A stretch of DNA of 6,091 nt from an uncultured Collinsella sp. (GCA_900545875.1 URAQ01000108.1:1-6091), one strand, 5' to 3'; counted from the stretch's first letter, positions 1 to 5,708 are shown. Translations and numbers: made by a program. Notes: generated from the letters alone by a model not told the origin.

Positions 1-26
1 GGGCGCGCATTTGCATTTGCGCGCCC
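1..26 (-). terminator. GC-rich hairpin downstream of the topoisomerase gene, possible terminator
   Basis: Positions 1-9 (gggcgcgca) and 18-26 (tgcgcgccc) are perfectly complementary and form a 9-bp stem with an 8-base loop. It lies 27 bp past the topoisomerase stop codon, a usual place for an intrinsic terminator on the minus strand. The U-tract that would prove this would fall to the left of position 1, outside the window. In the plus direction no T-run follows the stem, so it would not be a terminator for rightward transcription. Positions 27-53 between hairpin and stop codon show nothing else. Confidence 0.45.
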
Positions 27-53
27 GGCCCCGCCGCGTCTATATGTGCTCGG

Positions 54-2645
54 CTACTTGTCGGCAGCGGTCTTTTTGGTAGTCGACTTCTTGGACGTCG
101 TCTTTTTCGCCGTCGTCTTTTTGGCAGCAGTCTTCTTTGCCGTCGTCGTCTTCTTGGCCGTGCTCGCCTTGGTCGTGGTCTTGCGGCCGCGGGCGGGCTT
201 CTTCTCCTTGGTCGGGCAGTCCATGTTCACGCAGATGCGCCACGGGCCGCGCGCCGTGTTGACCACCACGATGGGGGCGCCGCACTCGGGGCAGGTCTCG
301 CCCGTCGCCTCGAGCTTGCCACGCGCCGGCAGCGGATAGCTCACGCCGCAGTCATCGTAGTTGGTGCAGCGGATAAAGCGCTTGCCGCTCTTTTCGCTCT
401 TATGCGCGATCAGGTCGCCATGGCGTCCGGACTCGGCACACACCTTGCACTCGCCCACCTTAAGGTCGGGCTCGTAGTTGGTGGGGCACGTCGGGTTCAC
501 GCAAATCTCGAAGGCCTTCTGGCGGAACGGCTGACACTTGATGCGCGGCGCGCCGCACTCGGGACACACGGCCGCCTCGCCCTCGAGCGGGCTCACCTTG
601 ACGCCGCTCGGCACCGGATAGGTCACGTCACAGTCGGGCCAACCCATGCAGCCAATGAAGCTGCCACGGGTCTTGGCGCTCGTCTTCATAACCAGGTCCT
701 TGCCGCACTTGGGACAGCTGCCCACACGCGCGTCGGCCGTGACGGCGTCGCTGATGGCGTCGCCCAGCTCCTGCGTGTGCTTGAGCAGCTCATCGAGCAC
801 GCCGGCCAGCAGCGCGCGCGAGTGCGTCACGACATGCTCTTCGGTATCCTCGCCGCGCTCCACACGGGTCATGTCGCCGTCGAGCTCACTCGTCATATCG
901 GGGCTCGTGATGCGCGGGGCAAACTGCGTCAGCGCATCGATGATGGCGATGCCCAGCTGGCTCGGCTCCACGGGATCGTTTTTGAGGTAGCGCACGGCAT
1001 ACAGGCGCTCGATGATGCTCGCGCGCGTGGACTTGGTGCCCAGGCCGCGCTTCTCCATCTCCTGCACGAGCTTGCCCTGGCTGTAGCGCGCGGGCGGCTC
1101 GGTCTGCTTGGCCTCGAGCTTAATGTCGAACACATCGACCGTATCGCCTTGCTCCAGCGGCGGCATCTGCTCGTCGCGCTTAAGGCCGTACGGGTAGGCC
1201 TCGCGGAAGCCCGGGGTCACGAGCACGTCGCCCGAGGTCACAAACGGCTCGCCGTTGACGTCGAGCTCGAGCTTGGTGTTCTCGATGGTCGCGGGACCCA
1301 TGAGCGTCGCCAGGAAGCGACGGGCGATAAGGTCGTAGAGCTTGCGCTGGCCGCCGTCGAGCGTGGACGGATCGCCCTCGCCCGTGGGATAGATCGGAGG
1401 GTGGTCGGTGGTCTCAACCTTGCCGCGCGTGGGCTTCATGGGACCGGCGAGCACCTTTTTGCACACGGGCGCCAGCGCCGGGTTGATCTTTGCCAGGTCG
1501 CTCACCACGGCGCCCAGGTCGAGCGTCGCGGGGTACACGGTGTTGTCGACACGCGGGTAGCTGATGAGACCCGCCATGTAGAGGGATTCGGCGATGCGCA
1601 TGGTACGCGCAGGCGAGATGCCCTCGGCCGCGGCGGCAGCCTGCAGCGAGGTCGTCGCAAACGGCGTGGGCGGCTGCTGCTTGCGCGAGCGCTTGGTCAC
1701 CGCAGCGACGGTTGCCGTCGTGGCGCCGTCGACGTGGCCGTACGCCGTCTCGGCGGCATCTTTGTCGGTAAAGCGCGCCGTCTTGTGCGCGATCTTAAAG
1801 CGATCGTCCTCGGCAGCGCCCTGCGCGGCACCCATGCCGCGAATCTGCCAATAGTCCTCGGGCACAAACGCCATGCGCTCGCGCTCGCGCTCGACCACCA
1901 GGGCAAGCGTCGGCGTCTGCACGCGGCCGGCAGAGCGCACGTTGCCAAAGCCGCCAAACTTGGCGAGCGTCAGGTAGCGCGTGAGCACCGCGCCCCAAAT
2001 AAGGTCGATATGCTGACGGCTCTCGCCGGCGTCGGCCAGATTCTGGTCGAGCGAGACGAGGTTGTCGAAGGCCTGTGTGATCTCGGCCTTGGTAAACGAA
2101 GAATACTGGGCGCGGGCAACCGGCAGGTCGGGCGCCACCTCGCGCACTTTATTGAGGGCGTCCGAGCCAATGAGCTCGCCCTCGCGGTCGAAGTCCGTGG
2201 CGATGATGACGCTATCGGACTTTTTGGCCAAGTTCTTGAGCGAGCGGATGAGCTCCTTCTCGGCCGGCAGCTTAATGACGGGAGCCCAGGTGAGGTAGGG
2301 CAGGCTCTCGAGCTTCCAGCCCTTGATGGAGATGCCGTCGGCAAGGAACGGTTTGCGCTTGGTGTCGTACGGTGGGCGGGCCAGGCCATCGGGCATGTCG
2401 GCCGGCAGTATCTCGCCGTCCTCGGTGACCGAATACCAGCCCAGCTTTTTATCGAACAGCACGCTGTCGCAAAAATCAGGCGCAAGGATGTGACCGGCAA
2501 GGCCGATCGTCACGCACTCCTCGCCCTTCCACTCAAAGCGGTAGATGGCGGTGTTGTACACCTTGTCCTTTTTGGGCCTACCCGTGGACAGACGCTCGGC
2601 GATCTGACGCGCGGCGTCGTTTTTCTCGGCGATGATGAGCTTCAA
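54..2645 (-). CDS. topA: Type IA DNA topoisomerase I (archaeal-like core, four zinc ribbons, lysine-rich tail)
   Basis: This 863-residue protein relaxes negatively supercoiled DNA by cutting and passing single strands through a 5'-phosphotyrosine intermediate. The N-terminus (KLIIAEKNDAAR) opens a TOPRIM domain with E7 and the metal-binding DFDREGE at 151-157 (D151, D153, E155). SAGRVQTPTLAL at 238-249 is a family motif. The catalytic tyrosine is Y363 in ISYPRVDN, with R365 beside it; TDHPPIYPT (413-421) and LGTKSTRASIIERL (535-548) complete the core. Four Cys4 ribbons follow: C644/647/666/672, C694/697/715/720, C733/736/760/766 and C785/788/805/810. Residues 811-863 are a Lys/Thr/Ala tail. 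The start is TTG at 2643-2645: the protein begins exactly where the family does, and AGGAG lies 6 bases upstream. ATDFDREGELIG and IDLIWGAVLTR resemble archaeal topoisomerase I more than Escherichia coli TopA (from memory of the families, not a search). The gene lies 54 bp after hypB. Topoisomerase III (TopB) is the alternative, made less likely by the zinc ribbons. Confidence 0.93.
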   Translation of the reverse strand: MKLIIAEKNDAARQIAERLSTGRPKKDKVYNTAIYRFEWKGEECVTIGLAGHILAPDFCDSVLFDKKLGWYSVTEDGEILPADMPDGLARPPYDTKRKPFLADGISIKGWKLESLPYLTWAPVIKLPAEKELIRSLKNLAKKSDSVIIATDFDREGELIGSDALNKVREVAPDLPVARAQYSSFTKAEITQAFDNLVSLDQNLADAGESRQHIDLIWGAVLTRYLTLAKFGGFGNVRSAGRVQTPTLALVVERERERMAFVPEDYWQIRGMGAAQGAAEDDRFKIAHKTARFTDKDAAETAYGHVDGATTATVAAVTKRSRKQQPPTPFATTSLQAAAAAEGISPARTMRIAESLYMAGLISYPRVDNTVYPATLDLGAVVSDLAKINPALAPVCKKVLAGPMKPTRGKVETTDHPPIYPTGEGDPSTLDGGQRKLYDLIARRFLATLMGPATIENTKLELDVNGEPFVTSGDVLVTPGFREAYPYGLKRDEQMPPLEQGDTVDVFDIKLEAKQTEPPARYSQGKLVQEMEKRGLGTKSTRASIIERLYAVRYLKNDPVEPSQLGIAIIDALTQFAPRITSPDMTSELDGDMTRVERGEDTEEHVVTHSRALLAGVLDELLKHTQELGDAISDAVTADARVGSCPKCGKDLVMKTSAKTRGSFIGCMGWPDCDVTYPVPSGVKVSPLEGEAAVCPECGAPRIKCQPFRQKAFEICVNPTCPTNYEPDLKVGECKVCAESGRHGDLIAHKSEKSGKRFIRCTNYDDCGVSYPLPARGKLEATGETCPECGAPIVVVNTARGPWRICVNMDCPTKEKKPARGRKTTTKASTAKKTTTAKKTAAKKTTAKKTTSKKSTTKKTAADK
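57..182 (-). repeat. Degenerate tandem repeat coding the lysine-rich tail of topoisomerase I
   Basis: Residues 822-863 of the topoisomerase consist of loosely repeated units such as TAKK, AAKK, TSKK and TTKK, seen on the plus strand as recurring ttcttggc, gtcttctt and gtcgtctt words. Similar basic tails are known in actinobacterial TopA, where they help DNA binding and processivity. That role is inferred here from composition only. Repeats of this sort expand and contract by slippage, so length probably varies between strains. Confidence 0.75.
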
Positions 2646-2656
2646 AAGAGGCTCCT
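2646..2656 (-). promoter_or_regulatory. Ribosome binding site that fixes the TTG start of topA
   Basis: The minus strand reads AGGAG (complement of 2652-2656), then the six bases CCTCTT, then TTG. The spacing is good, and the first residues encoded after it match the conserved start of the topoisomerase TOPRIM domain, so TTG is the initiator. Confidence 0.8.
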
Positions 2657-2699
2657 ATCTCGTATCTCTGCGGCTACGCCCGCCCGTATGGCGGCCGAC

Positions 2700-3383
2700 T
2701 TACGCCCTTGCTTGCTCAATCTGCCCGATGAGCCAATCGCACCAGGCATCCATGCCCTCGCCCTTGCGCGCGCTCACGGCAAACCGCGGCGCCTGCGGAT
2801 TGAGGTCATCGAGTGTCTTAGTATACCTATCCATGTCAAAATCGAAAGCCGGAGCCACGTCGACCTTGTTGAGCAGCTGCGCGCCGGCGTGTTGGAAGAT
2901 GCCCGGGTACTTGATGGGCTTGTCGTCGCCCTCGGGCACCGAGAGAATCATGATGGACAGGTTCTCGCCCAGGTCAAAGTCGACCGGACAGACCAAGTTG
3001 CCCACGTTTTCGATAAAAATGACGTCGATGTTATCGAGCCCAACGGCCTGGTCAAACGCGTCAACGGCCTCCATGATCATGTTGCCCTCGAGGTGGCACA
3101 GGCCGCCCGTGTTGATCTGGATGGCGGGCATGCCGGCTTCCTTCATGGTGATGGCGTCGACATCCGAGGCGATATCGCCCTCGATGACGGCACAGCGCAG
3201 GCCGGCCTTGTCACGCAGGCGCTCGTTGGTGCCCAGGATCGTGGTGGTCTTGCCCGAACCGGGGCTCGACAAGACGTTGATCACATAGGTGTTTGTCTCA
3301 TTAAATCGCTGACGCAGCTGATCTGCCAGGCGCTCGTTGCGCGACAGAATCGGCGACGCGATATCAATCGTTTTCTCGGCCAT
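2700..3383 (-). CDS. hypB: HypB, nickel-handling GTPase for NiFe-hydrogenase maturation
   Basis: This 227-residue cytoplasmic SIMIBI-class GTPase works with HypA to insert nickel into the large subunit of NiFe hydrogenases (and in some bacteria urease). The P-loop is SSPGSGKTT at residues 39-47 (K45, T46), EGDIASDVDA lies at 68-77, and the guanine-specificity motif NKVD is at 172-175. The G-domain metal site is visible as C96-H97 in GGLCHLEG and C132 in ENVGNLVCPVDFD, the usual Cys-His plus Cys set. The protein lacks both the N-terminal CXXCGC high-affinity site of Escherichia coli HypB and the histidine-rich nickel-storage stretch of some homologues, so it is a short form like that of Helicobacter. 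The ATG start is at 3381-3383, with AAGGAG (complement of 3392-3397) 8 bases upstream. It follows hypA after 55 bp. Confidence 0.96.
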   Translation of the reverse strand: MAEKTIDIASPILSRNERLADQLRQRFNETNTYVINVLSSPGSGKTTTILGTNERLRDKAGLRCAVIEGDIASDVDAITMKEAGMPAIQINTGGLCHLEGNMIMEAVDAFDQAVGLDNIDVIFIENVGNLVCPVDFDLGENLSIMILSVPEGDDKPIKYPGIFQHAGAQLLNKVDVAPAFDFDMDRYTKTLDDLNPQAPRFAVSARKGEGMDAWCDWLIGQIEQARA

Positions 3384-3408
3384 ACTTAGCGCTCCTTACT
3401 TTGGCCCC

Positions 3409-3414
3409 TTTATA
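3409..3414 (-). promoter_or_regulatory. Weak candidate -10 box between hypA and hypB
   Basis: The minus strand reads TATAAA here, one base from the TATAAT consensus. A start about 7 bases downstream would leave a leader of roughly 19 bases that still contains the hypB ribosome site. No convincing -35 box lies 16-18 bases upstream, and a small 5-bp hairpin (3417-3421 with 3426-3430) occupies that spacer. It could be chance. It is listed because it would let hypB and topA be transcribed apart from tatAC-hypA. Confidence 0.2.
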
Positions 3415-3438
3415 CCCCATCACCAGATGGCTAGCGGG

Positions 3439-3795
3439 CTAATCGTCGGGGGTTTCGATTTCGATACTCGCGATATCGAGCTCGCGGCCGTGCAGTAGGC
3501 GCACGTTGGCACCACCACACTGGGGACAGCGACAGTGGAAGCGATCGTGGTCGAAAACCTCGCCGCAGTCCAGACACTCGCTTTGTGGATGGACCTCCTC
3601 CACGGCAAGCTCGCAGCCTCGCGTGAGCGGGTCCTCGTCACGAAATGTCTCCCACGCAAAGTCGAGCGCCTCGCGCACGACCTCGGTCATATCCCCGATA
3701 CGCAGCGTTACCAAAACGGCGCGCGAGGCCCCCGCCCCACGCGCCGCGCGAATCACTGTATCGAGTATGCCGTTGACAATGCCAACCTCATGCAT
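3439..3795 (-). CDS. hypA: HypA, nickel metallochaperone for hydrogenase maturation
   Basis: This 118-residue protein delivers nickel to the hydrogenase precursor together with HypB, and has the normal length for the family. The N-terminus is MHEVGIV; H2 (with the N-terminal amine and neighbouring residues) is the known nickel ligand. The structural zinc site is the pair C74-x2-C77 and C90-x2-C93, with an extra cysteine at C88. Residues from about 24 to 50 (ASRAVLVTLRIGDMTEV and on) match the conserved HypA core. The ATG start at 3793-3795 is 6 bp after the tatC stop, and its ribosome site GAGGAG (complement of 3805-3810) is made by the last two Glu codons of tatC, so translation of the two genes is probably coupled. 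The V4-G5-I6 sequence differs slightly from the common MHELSI opening. HybF is the only realistic alternative name. Confidence 0.95.
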   Translation of the reverse strand: MHEVGIVNGILDTVIRAARGAGASRAVLVTLRIGDMTEVVREALDFAWETFRDEDPLTRGCELAVEEVHPQSECLDCGEVFDHDRFHCRCPQCGGANVRLLHGRELDIASIEIETPDD

Positions 3796-3801
3796 ACCGA
3801 T

Positions 3802-4596
3802 TTACTCCTCGCTGTCCTCTTCGTCGTCCGAAAACAGGTCCAGACGGCTCACAAACAAGCCCTCCTTGCCCTCGCGCGCGGTAATGACCACGCGGGCGAT
3901 GGCGAGCGAAATCTCGTAGAGCGAGAGCAGGGCGCCGTACATGAGGCCCAGCGTAACGGGCGAGCCGTCGGGCGTAATCACAGCCGAGCCCACAAGCAGG
4001 CCAACGTATACATAACGCCAAGCACTGCGGAAGGCCGCATAGGACACAATATGGAAGACGGACAGGTAGAAGATGATGAGCGGCAGCTCAAACGCCACAC
4101 CAAAGCCGATCATAAAGAGCAGCTCCATGTTGACGTAGTTCTCCAGGTCGGGCAGCGCCGTGGCGACGGCCGAGGTCTCGCCGATAAGCCACTCAAAGCC
4201 CGCCGGGATGATGATGAAGTAGCAAAAGATGGCGCCCAGGAAGAACAGCACCGTCGAGGCGAGCACCGTGGGCACGACCCATTTGCGCTCGTTGGGACGC
4301 AGTGCCGGCAGGAAAAATGCCAGAATCTGCCAGATGATCATGGGCGTGCACATGACCACGGCCATCTTGATGGCCAGCGAGAAGCGCAAGCCAAAGCCGC
4401 CCAGCGTGGTGGTGATGTAGAACTTACCGTCCGGCACAAAGGAGCGGATAGGGTCTTCCAAGATGTCGAGCACCACGGGCGTGGCGAAATACAGCACGAT
4501 GGCGGCGGCAAACACCGACACGACCACGATGGTCAGGCGGCGACGGAGCTCTCCCAAGTGATCGAAGAGCGGCATGCGCGCAGGTCCGATAGGCAT
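3802..4596 (-). CDS. tatC: TatC, core receptor of the twin-arginine translocase
   Basis: This 264-residue polytopic membrane protein recognises twin-arginine signal peptides and, with TatA-type proteins, exports folded proteins. Six hydrophobic segments are visible at about 22-42, 74-96, 107-131, 157-181, 194-208 and 213-233. Family signatures are HLGELRRRL (13-21) before the first segment, LRPNERK (99-105) with conserved E103 in a cytoplasmic loop, VAFELPL (167-173) with E170 in the fourth segment, and ITPDGSP (207-213). The last eight residues are almost all acidic (DDEEDSEE). The ATG start overlaps the tatA stop by one base (TAATG), and AGGGAGG inside tatA lies 9 bases upstream. An internal ATG at residue 8 (MPLFDHL) also matches the usual TatC opening, so initiation seven codons later cannot be excluded. 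Confidence 0.96.
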   Translation of the reverse strand: MPIGPARMPLFDHLGELRRRLTIVVVSVFAAAIVLYFATPVVLDILEDPIRSFVPDGKFYITTTLGGFGLRFSLAIKMAVVMCTPMIIWQILAFFLPALRPNERKWVVPTVLASTVLFFLGAIFCYFIIIPAGFEWLIGETSAVATALPDLENYVNMELLFMIGFGVAFELPLIIFYLSVFHIVSYAAFRSAWRYVYVGLLVGSAVITPDGSPVTLGLMYGALLSLYEISLAIARVVITAREGKEGLFVSRLDLFSDDEEDSEE

Positions 4597-5189
4597 TACT
4601 CATCGCCTCCCTTCGGGGCATCGGCGGCAGCGGCGTCGTCCTCGGCCTCGAGCTCGCGAGCGAGCTGGTCGACGACGGCCTTGCGCTTGCGGGGACGACG
4701 GGCGTAGAGGTCAGCCGTCGTGGGCTCTGCCGGCTCGGGCTCGGGCTCGGACTCGGGCTCTGCAGCAGGCTCGGGCTCGACGACAGGCTCGGCGGCAGCG
4801 GCAGGCTCGGCGCCCTCGGCCTCGGACTCCTCAGCAGCACCCTCGCCCTCGGCGGCACCCTCGCTCGCAGCCTTCTCGGCAGCAAGGCGGGCACGGCGCT
4901 CGGCAAAGGTCTCCTTCTTGGCGGGCGCTGCCGTCTCGGCGGCATCCTCGTCCGCATCGGAATCGTCATCGACGGCAGTCTTCTTGGGCTTGACCGGTGC
5001 CGAAGCGGCCTCGCTCACCGGATCGATAATCTCGGACTGAACAACGGCCGTCATCTTTTCCTGCGTCTCGCGGAACTGACGGATGGCACGGCCGATCGTG
5101 CGGCCCATCTGTGGGAGCTTATCCGGGCCAAACAGCAAAAAGCCGAAGACCACGATGATCGCGAGCTCACCCTCTCCAATACCAAACAC
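4596..5189 (-). CDS. tatA: TatA/TatB-family translocase subunit with long acidic tail
   Basis: The protein has 197 residues from the GTG at 5187-5189. This start gives MFGIGEGELAI, the usual TatA/B opening, and has GGAGG 5 bases upstream. An upstream in-frame ATG at 5232-5234 would add 15 residues unlike the family and is rejected. The short N-terminal membrane helix (about 7-20) ends in the LFGP hinge (19-22), followed by the amphipathic helix KLPQMGRTIGRAIRQF (24-39). Residues 60-157 are acidic low complexity ending in Glu-Pro repeats. A basic patch RRPRKRK (164-170) and a predicted amphipathic segment VVDQLARELEAEDD follow. TatA oligomerises to let folded substrates cross the membrane with TatC, encoded next. 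The length (TatA is usually 60-90 residues) and E8 are reminiscent of TatB, so a TatB or dual role is possible. Confidence 0.9.
   Translation of the reverse strand: MFGIGEGELAIIVVFGFLLFGPDKLPQMGRTIGRAIRQFRETQEKMTAVVQSEIIDPVSEAASAPVKPKKTAVDDDSDADEDAAETAAPAKKETFAERRARLAAEKAASEGAAEGEGAAEESEAEGAEPAAAAEPVVEPEPAAEPESEPEPEPAEPTTADLYARRPRKRKAVVDQLARELEAEDDAAAADAPKGGDE
4719..4862 (-). repeat. Low-complexity Glu/Ala/Pro repeat inside tatA
   Basis: The plus strand shows repeated ggctcg and gactcg hexamers that code Glu-Pro and Glu-Ala units (residues 110-157, with the purest Glu-Pro run at 139-156). The stretch is expected to be disordered and highly negative. It lies in the cytoplasmic tail after the amphipathic helix. 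Its role is unknown. Confidence 0.75.
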
Positions 5190-5194
5190 ACATA

Positions 5195-5199
5195 CCTCC
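5195..5199 (-). promoter_or_regulatory. Ribosome binding site that fixes the GTG start of tatA
   Basis: GGAGG on the minus strand lies 5 bases before the GTG at 5187-5189. An ATG at 5191-5193 lies between them but is out of frame with the TatA protein. The site supports the short, family-like N-terminus over the 15-residue-longer reading. Confidence 0.75.
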
Positions 5200-5200
5200 A

Positions 5201-5222
5201 AGGCTCGATGTGAGTCGAGCCC
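5201..5222 (-). promoter_or_regulatory. Hairpin directly upstream of the tatA ribosome site
   Basis: Positions 5202-5208 (ggctcga) and 5215-5221 (tcgagcc) are perfect complements around a 6-base loop. In the minus-strand RNA a further G-U pair closes the base (5222 with 5201). The stem ends within two bases of GGAGG. It has no U-tract, so it is not an intrinsic terminator. A role in translation control or in mRNA stability is inferred from position only. Confidence 0.4.
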
Positions 5223-5264
5223 GCACCGCGCCATTCGGCCGGAACTCGTCTATTCATTCGGTCA

Positions 5265-5270
5265 AGTATA
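5265..5270 (-). promoter_or_regulatory. Candidate -10 box upstream of tatA
   Basis: The minus strand reads TATACT, four of six bases of TATAAT including the key TA and final T. It would start a transcript near 5258 with a leader of about 70 bases before the tatA GTG. The region 16-18 bases upstream has no clear TTGACA and is filled by the inverted repeat at 5271-5298, so activator help or chance are both possible. Confidence 0.3.
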
Positions 5271-5298
5271 GCGCCCGGACGCCAAAACGTCCGAGCGC
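5271..5298 (-). terminator. Inverted repeat between the STAS gene and tatA (weak terminator or operator)
   Basis: CGGACG (5276-5281) and CGTCCG (5288-5293) form a perfect 6-bp stem around a 6-base loop. After one C/A mismatch, gcgc at 5271-5274 pairs with gcgc at 5295-5298. It lies 45 bp past the STAS stop codon, where a terminator would be expected, but on the minus strand it is followed by TATACTTG rather than a U-run. It also sits immediately upstream of the candidate -10 box, so an operator is an equal reading. Confidence 0.35.
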
Positions 5299-5342
5299 AT
5301 CACAAACATATGCCAAACGGCACGCCCTTTTGGGGACAAAGA

Positions 5343-5657
5343 TTATGCAGCGGTGATCGAAATCTCCTGGTCGACACCCAACAGCTGAACCACGCGCATC
5401 ACCGGGGGCTGCACATTGGTGCAGCTAAAGCGCTTGCCGTGGTCGACCGCGTGGTGCGCGGCGCCCACGAGAACGCCAATGCCCGTTGAATCGATGTAGC
5501 TCACCTGGGCAAAATCGAGCTCAACGGCCTCGGTGGGCTGCTCGAGCGCCAAGTCGATGGCATTGCGCAGGCTATCGGCGTTAGAGATATCAATCTCGCC
5601 GGTTACCTTAATGGTGTAGAGCTCCGGCGTTGGATTGGTGGAAATACCCAAATCCAT
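5343..5657 (-). CDS. STAS-domain anti-sigma-factor antagonist (SpoIIAA/RsbV/BldG-like)
   Basis: This 104-residue cytoplasmic protein is a single STAS domain, the normal length of the family. Such proteins bind an anti-sigma kinase in partner switching and are turned off by phosphorylation of one serine. The family strand motif GEIDISNADSLR is at 20-31. The phosphorylation site is VSYIDSTGIGVLV (52-64), with D56 and the expected phospho-acceptor S57. The ATG start at 5655-5657 has AAGGAG (complement of 5665-5670) 7 bases upstream. It follows the aminotransferase stop by 51 bp and precedes tatA by 153 bp. No anti-sigma kinase, PP2C phosphatase or sigma factor lies in the window, so the partner and the sigma factor controlled are unknown. 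I give no gene symbol for that reason. Confidence 0.9.
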   Translation of the reverse strand: MDLGISTNPTPELYTIKVTGEIDISNADSLRNAIDLALEQPTEAVELDFAQVSYIDSTGIGVLVGAAHHAVDHGKRFSCTNVQPPVMRVVQLLGVDQEISITAA

Positions 5658-5708
5658 GTATACGCTCCTTTACGTATCGAAAGTGCGGATAGTACGGAAA
5701 GCCGCGCG

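Noticed and set aside
1970..2500. A 176-codon minus-strand frame inside topA
   Set aside because: It overlaps the TOPRIM region of topA in another frame and is a Ser/Arg/Pro/Thr-rich frame-shifted reading of it with no motif of its own.
2679..2695. A small 5-bp GC hairpin between hypB and topA as a terminator
   Set aside because: The stem is short and no U-run follows. It lies in a 54-bp gap between same-strand genes and is within what chance allows in GC-rich DNA.
402..3389. A 995-codon open frame on the plus strand across topA and hypB
   Set aside because: It runs antisense to two well-supported genes and crosses their intergenic gap. Its protein is rich in Arg, His, Gly, Leu and Ala with no recognisable domain, and it has no good ribosome site. 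Long antisense frames are expected in GC-rich genes whose codon use avoids TTA, CTA and TCA.
3535..4707. A 390-codon open frame on the plus strand across hypA, tatC and the end of tatA
   Set aside because: Antisense to three clear genes. The protein is rich in His, Gln, Arg and Asp with no domain or membrane pattern, typical of the reverse frame of membrane-protein codons.
4719..4862. The repeated ggctcg tract as a mobile or CRISPR-like repeat
   Set aside because: The repeats have no spacers, stay in the tatA reading frame, and code Glu-Pro and Glu-Ala units, so it is a coding low-complexity tract.
4424..4969. Arg/Pro/Ser-rich frames on both strands opposite or beside tatA and tatC
   Set aside because: They are shadows of the Glu-Pro repeat of tatA and cross the tatA-tatC overlap. 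Their open length comes from the hexamer repeat.
5190..5234. A 15-residue N-terminal extension of TatA from the ATG at 5232-5234
   Set aside because: The extension is unlike any Tat leader, covers the hairpin and the GGAGG site, and would place polar residues before the membrane helix. The GTG at 5187-5189 gives the family-standard start.
5658..5708. A promoter for the STAS gene (TACTAT on the minus strand)
   Set aside because: The hexamer matches TATAAT at few positions and has no -35 partner. Only the ribosome site in this gap is convincing.
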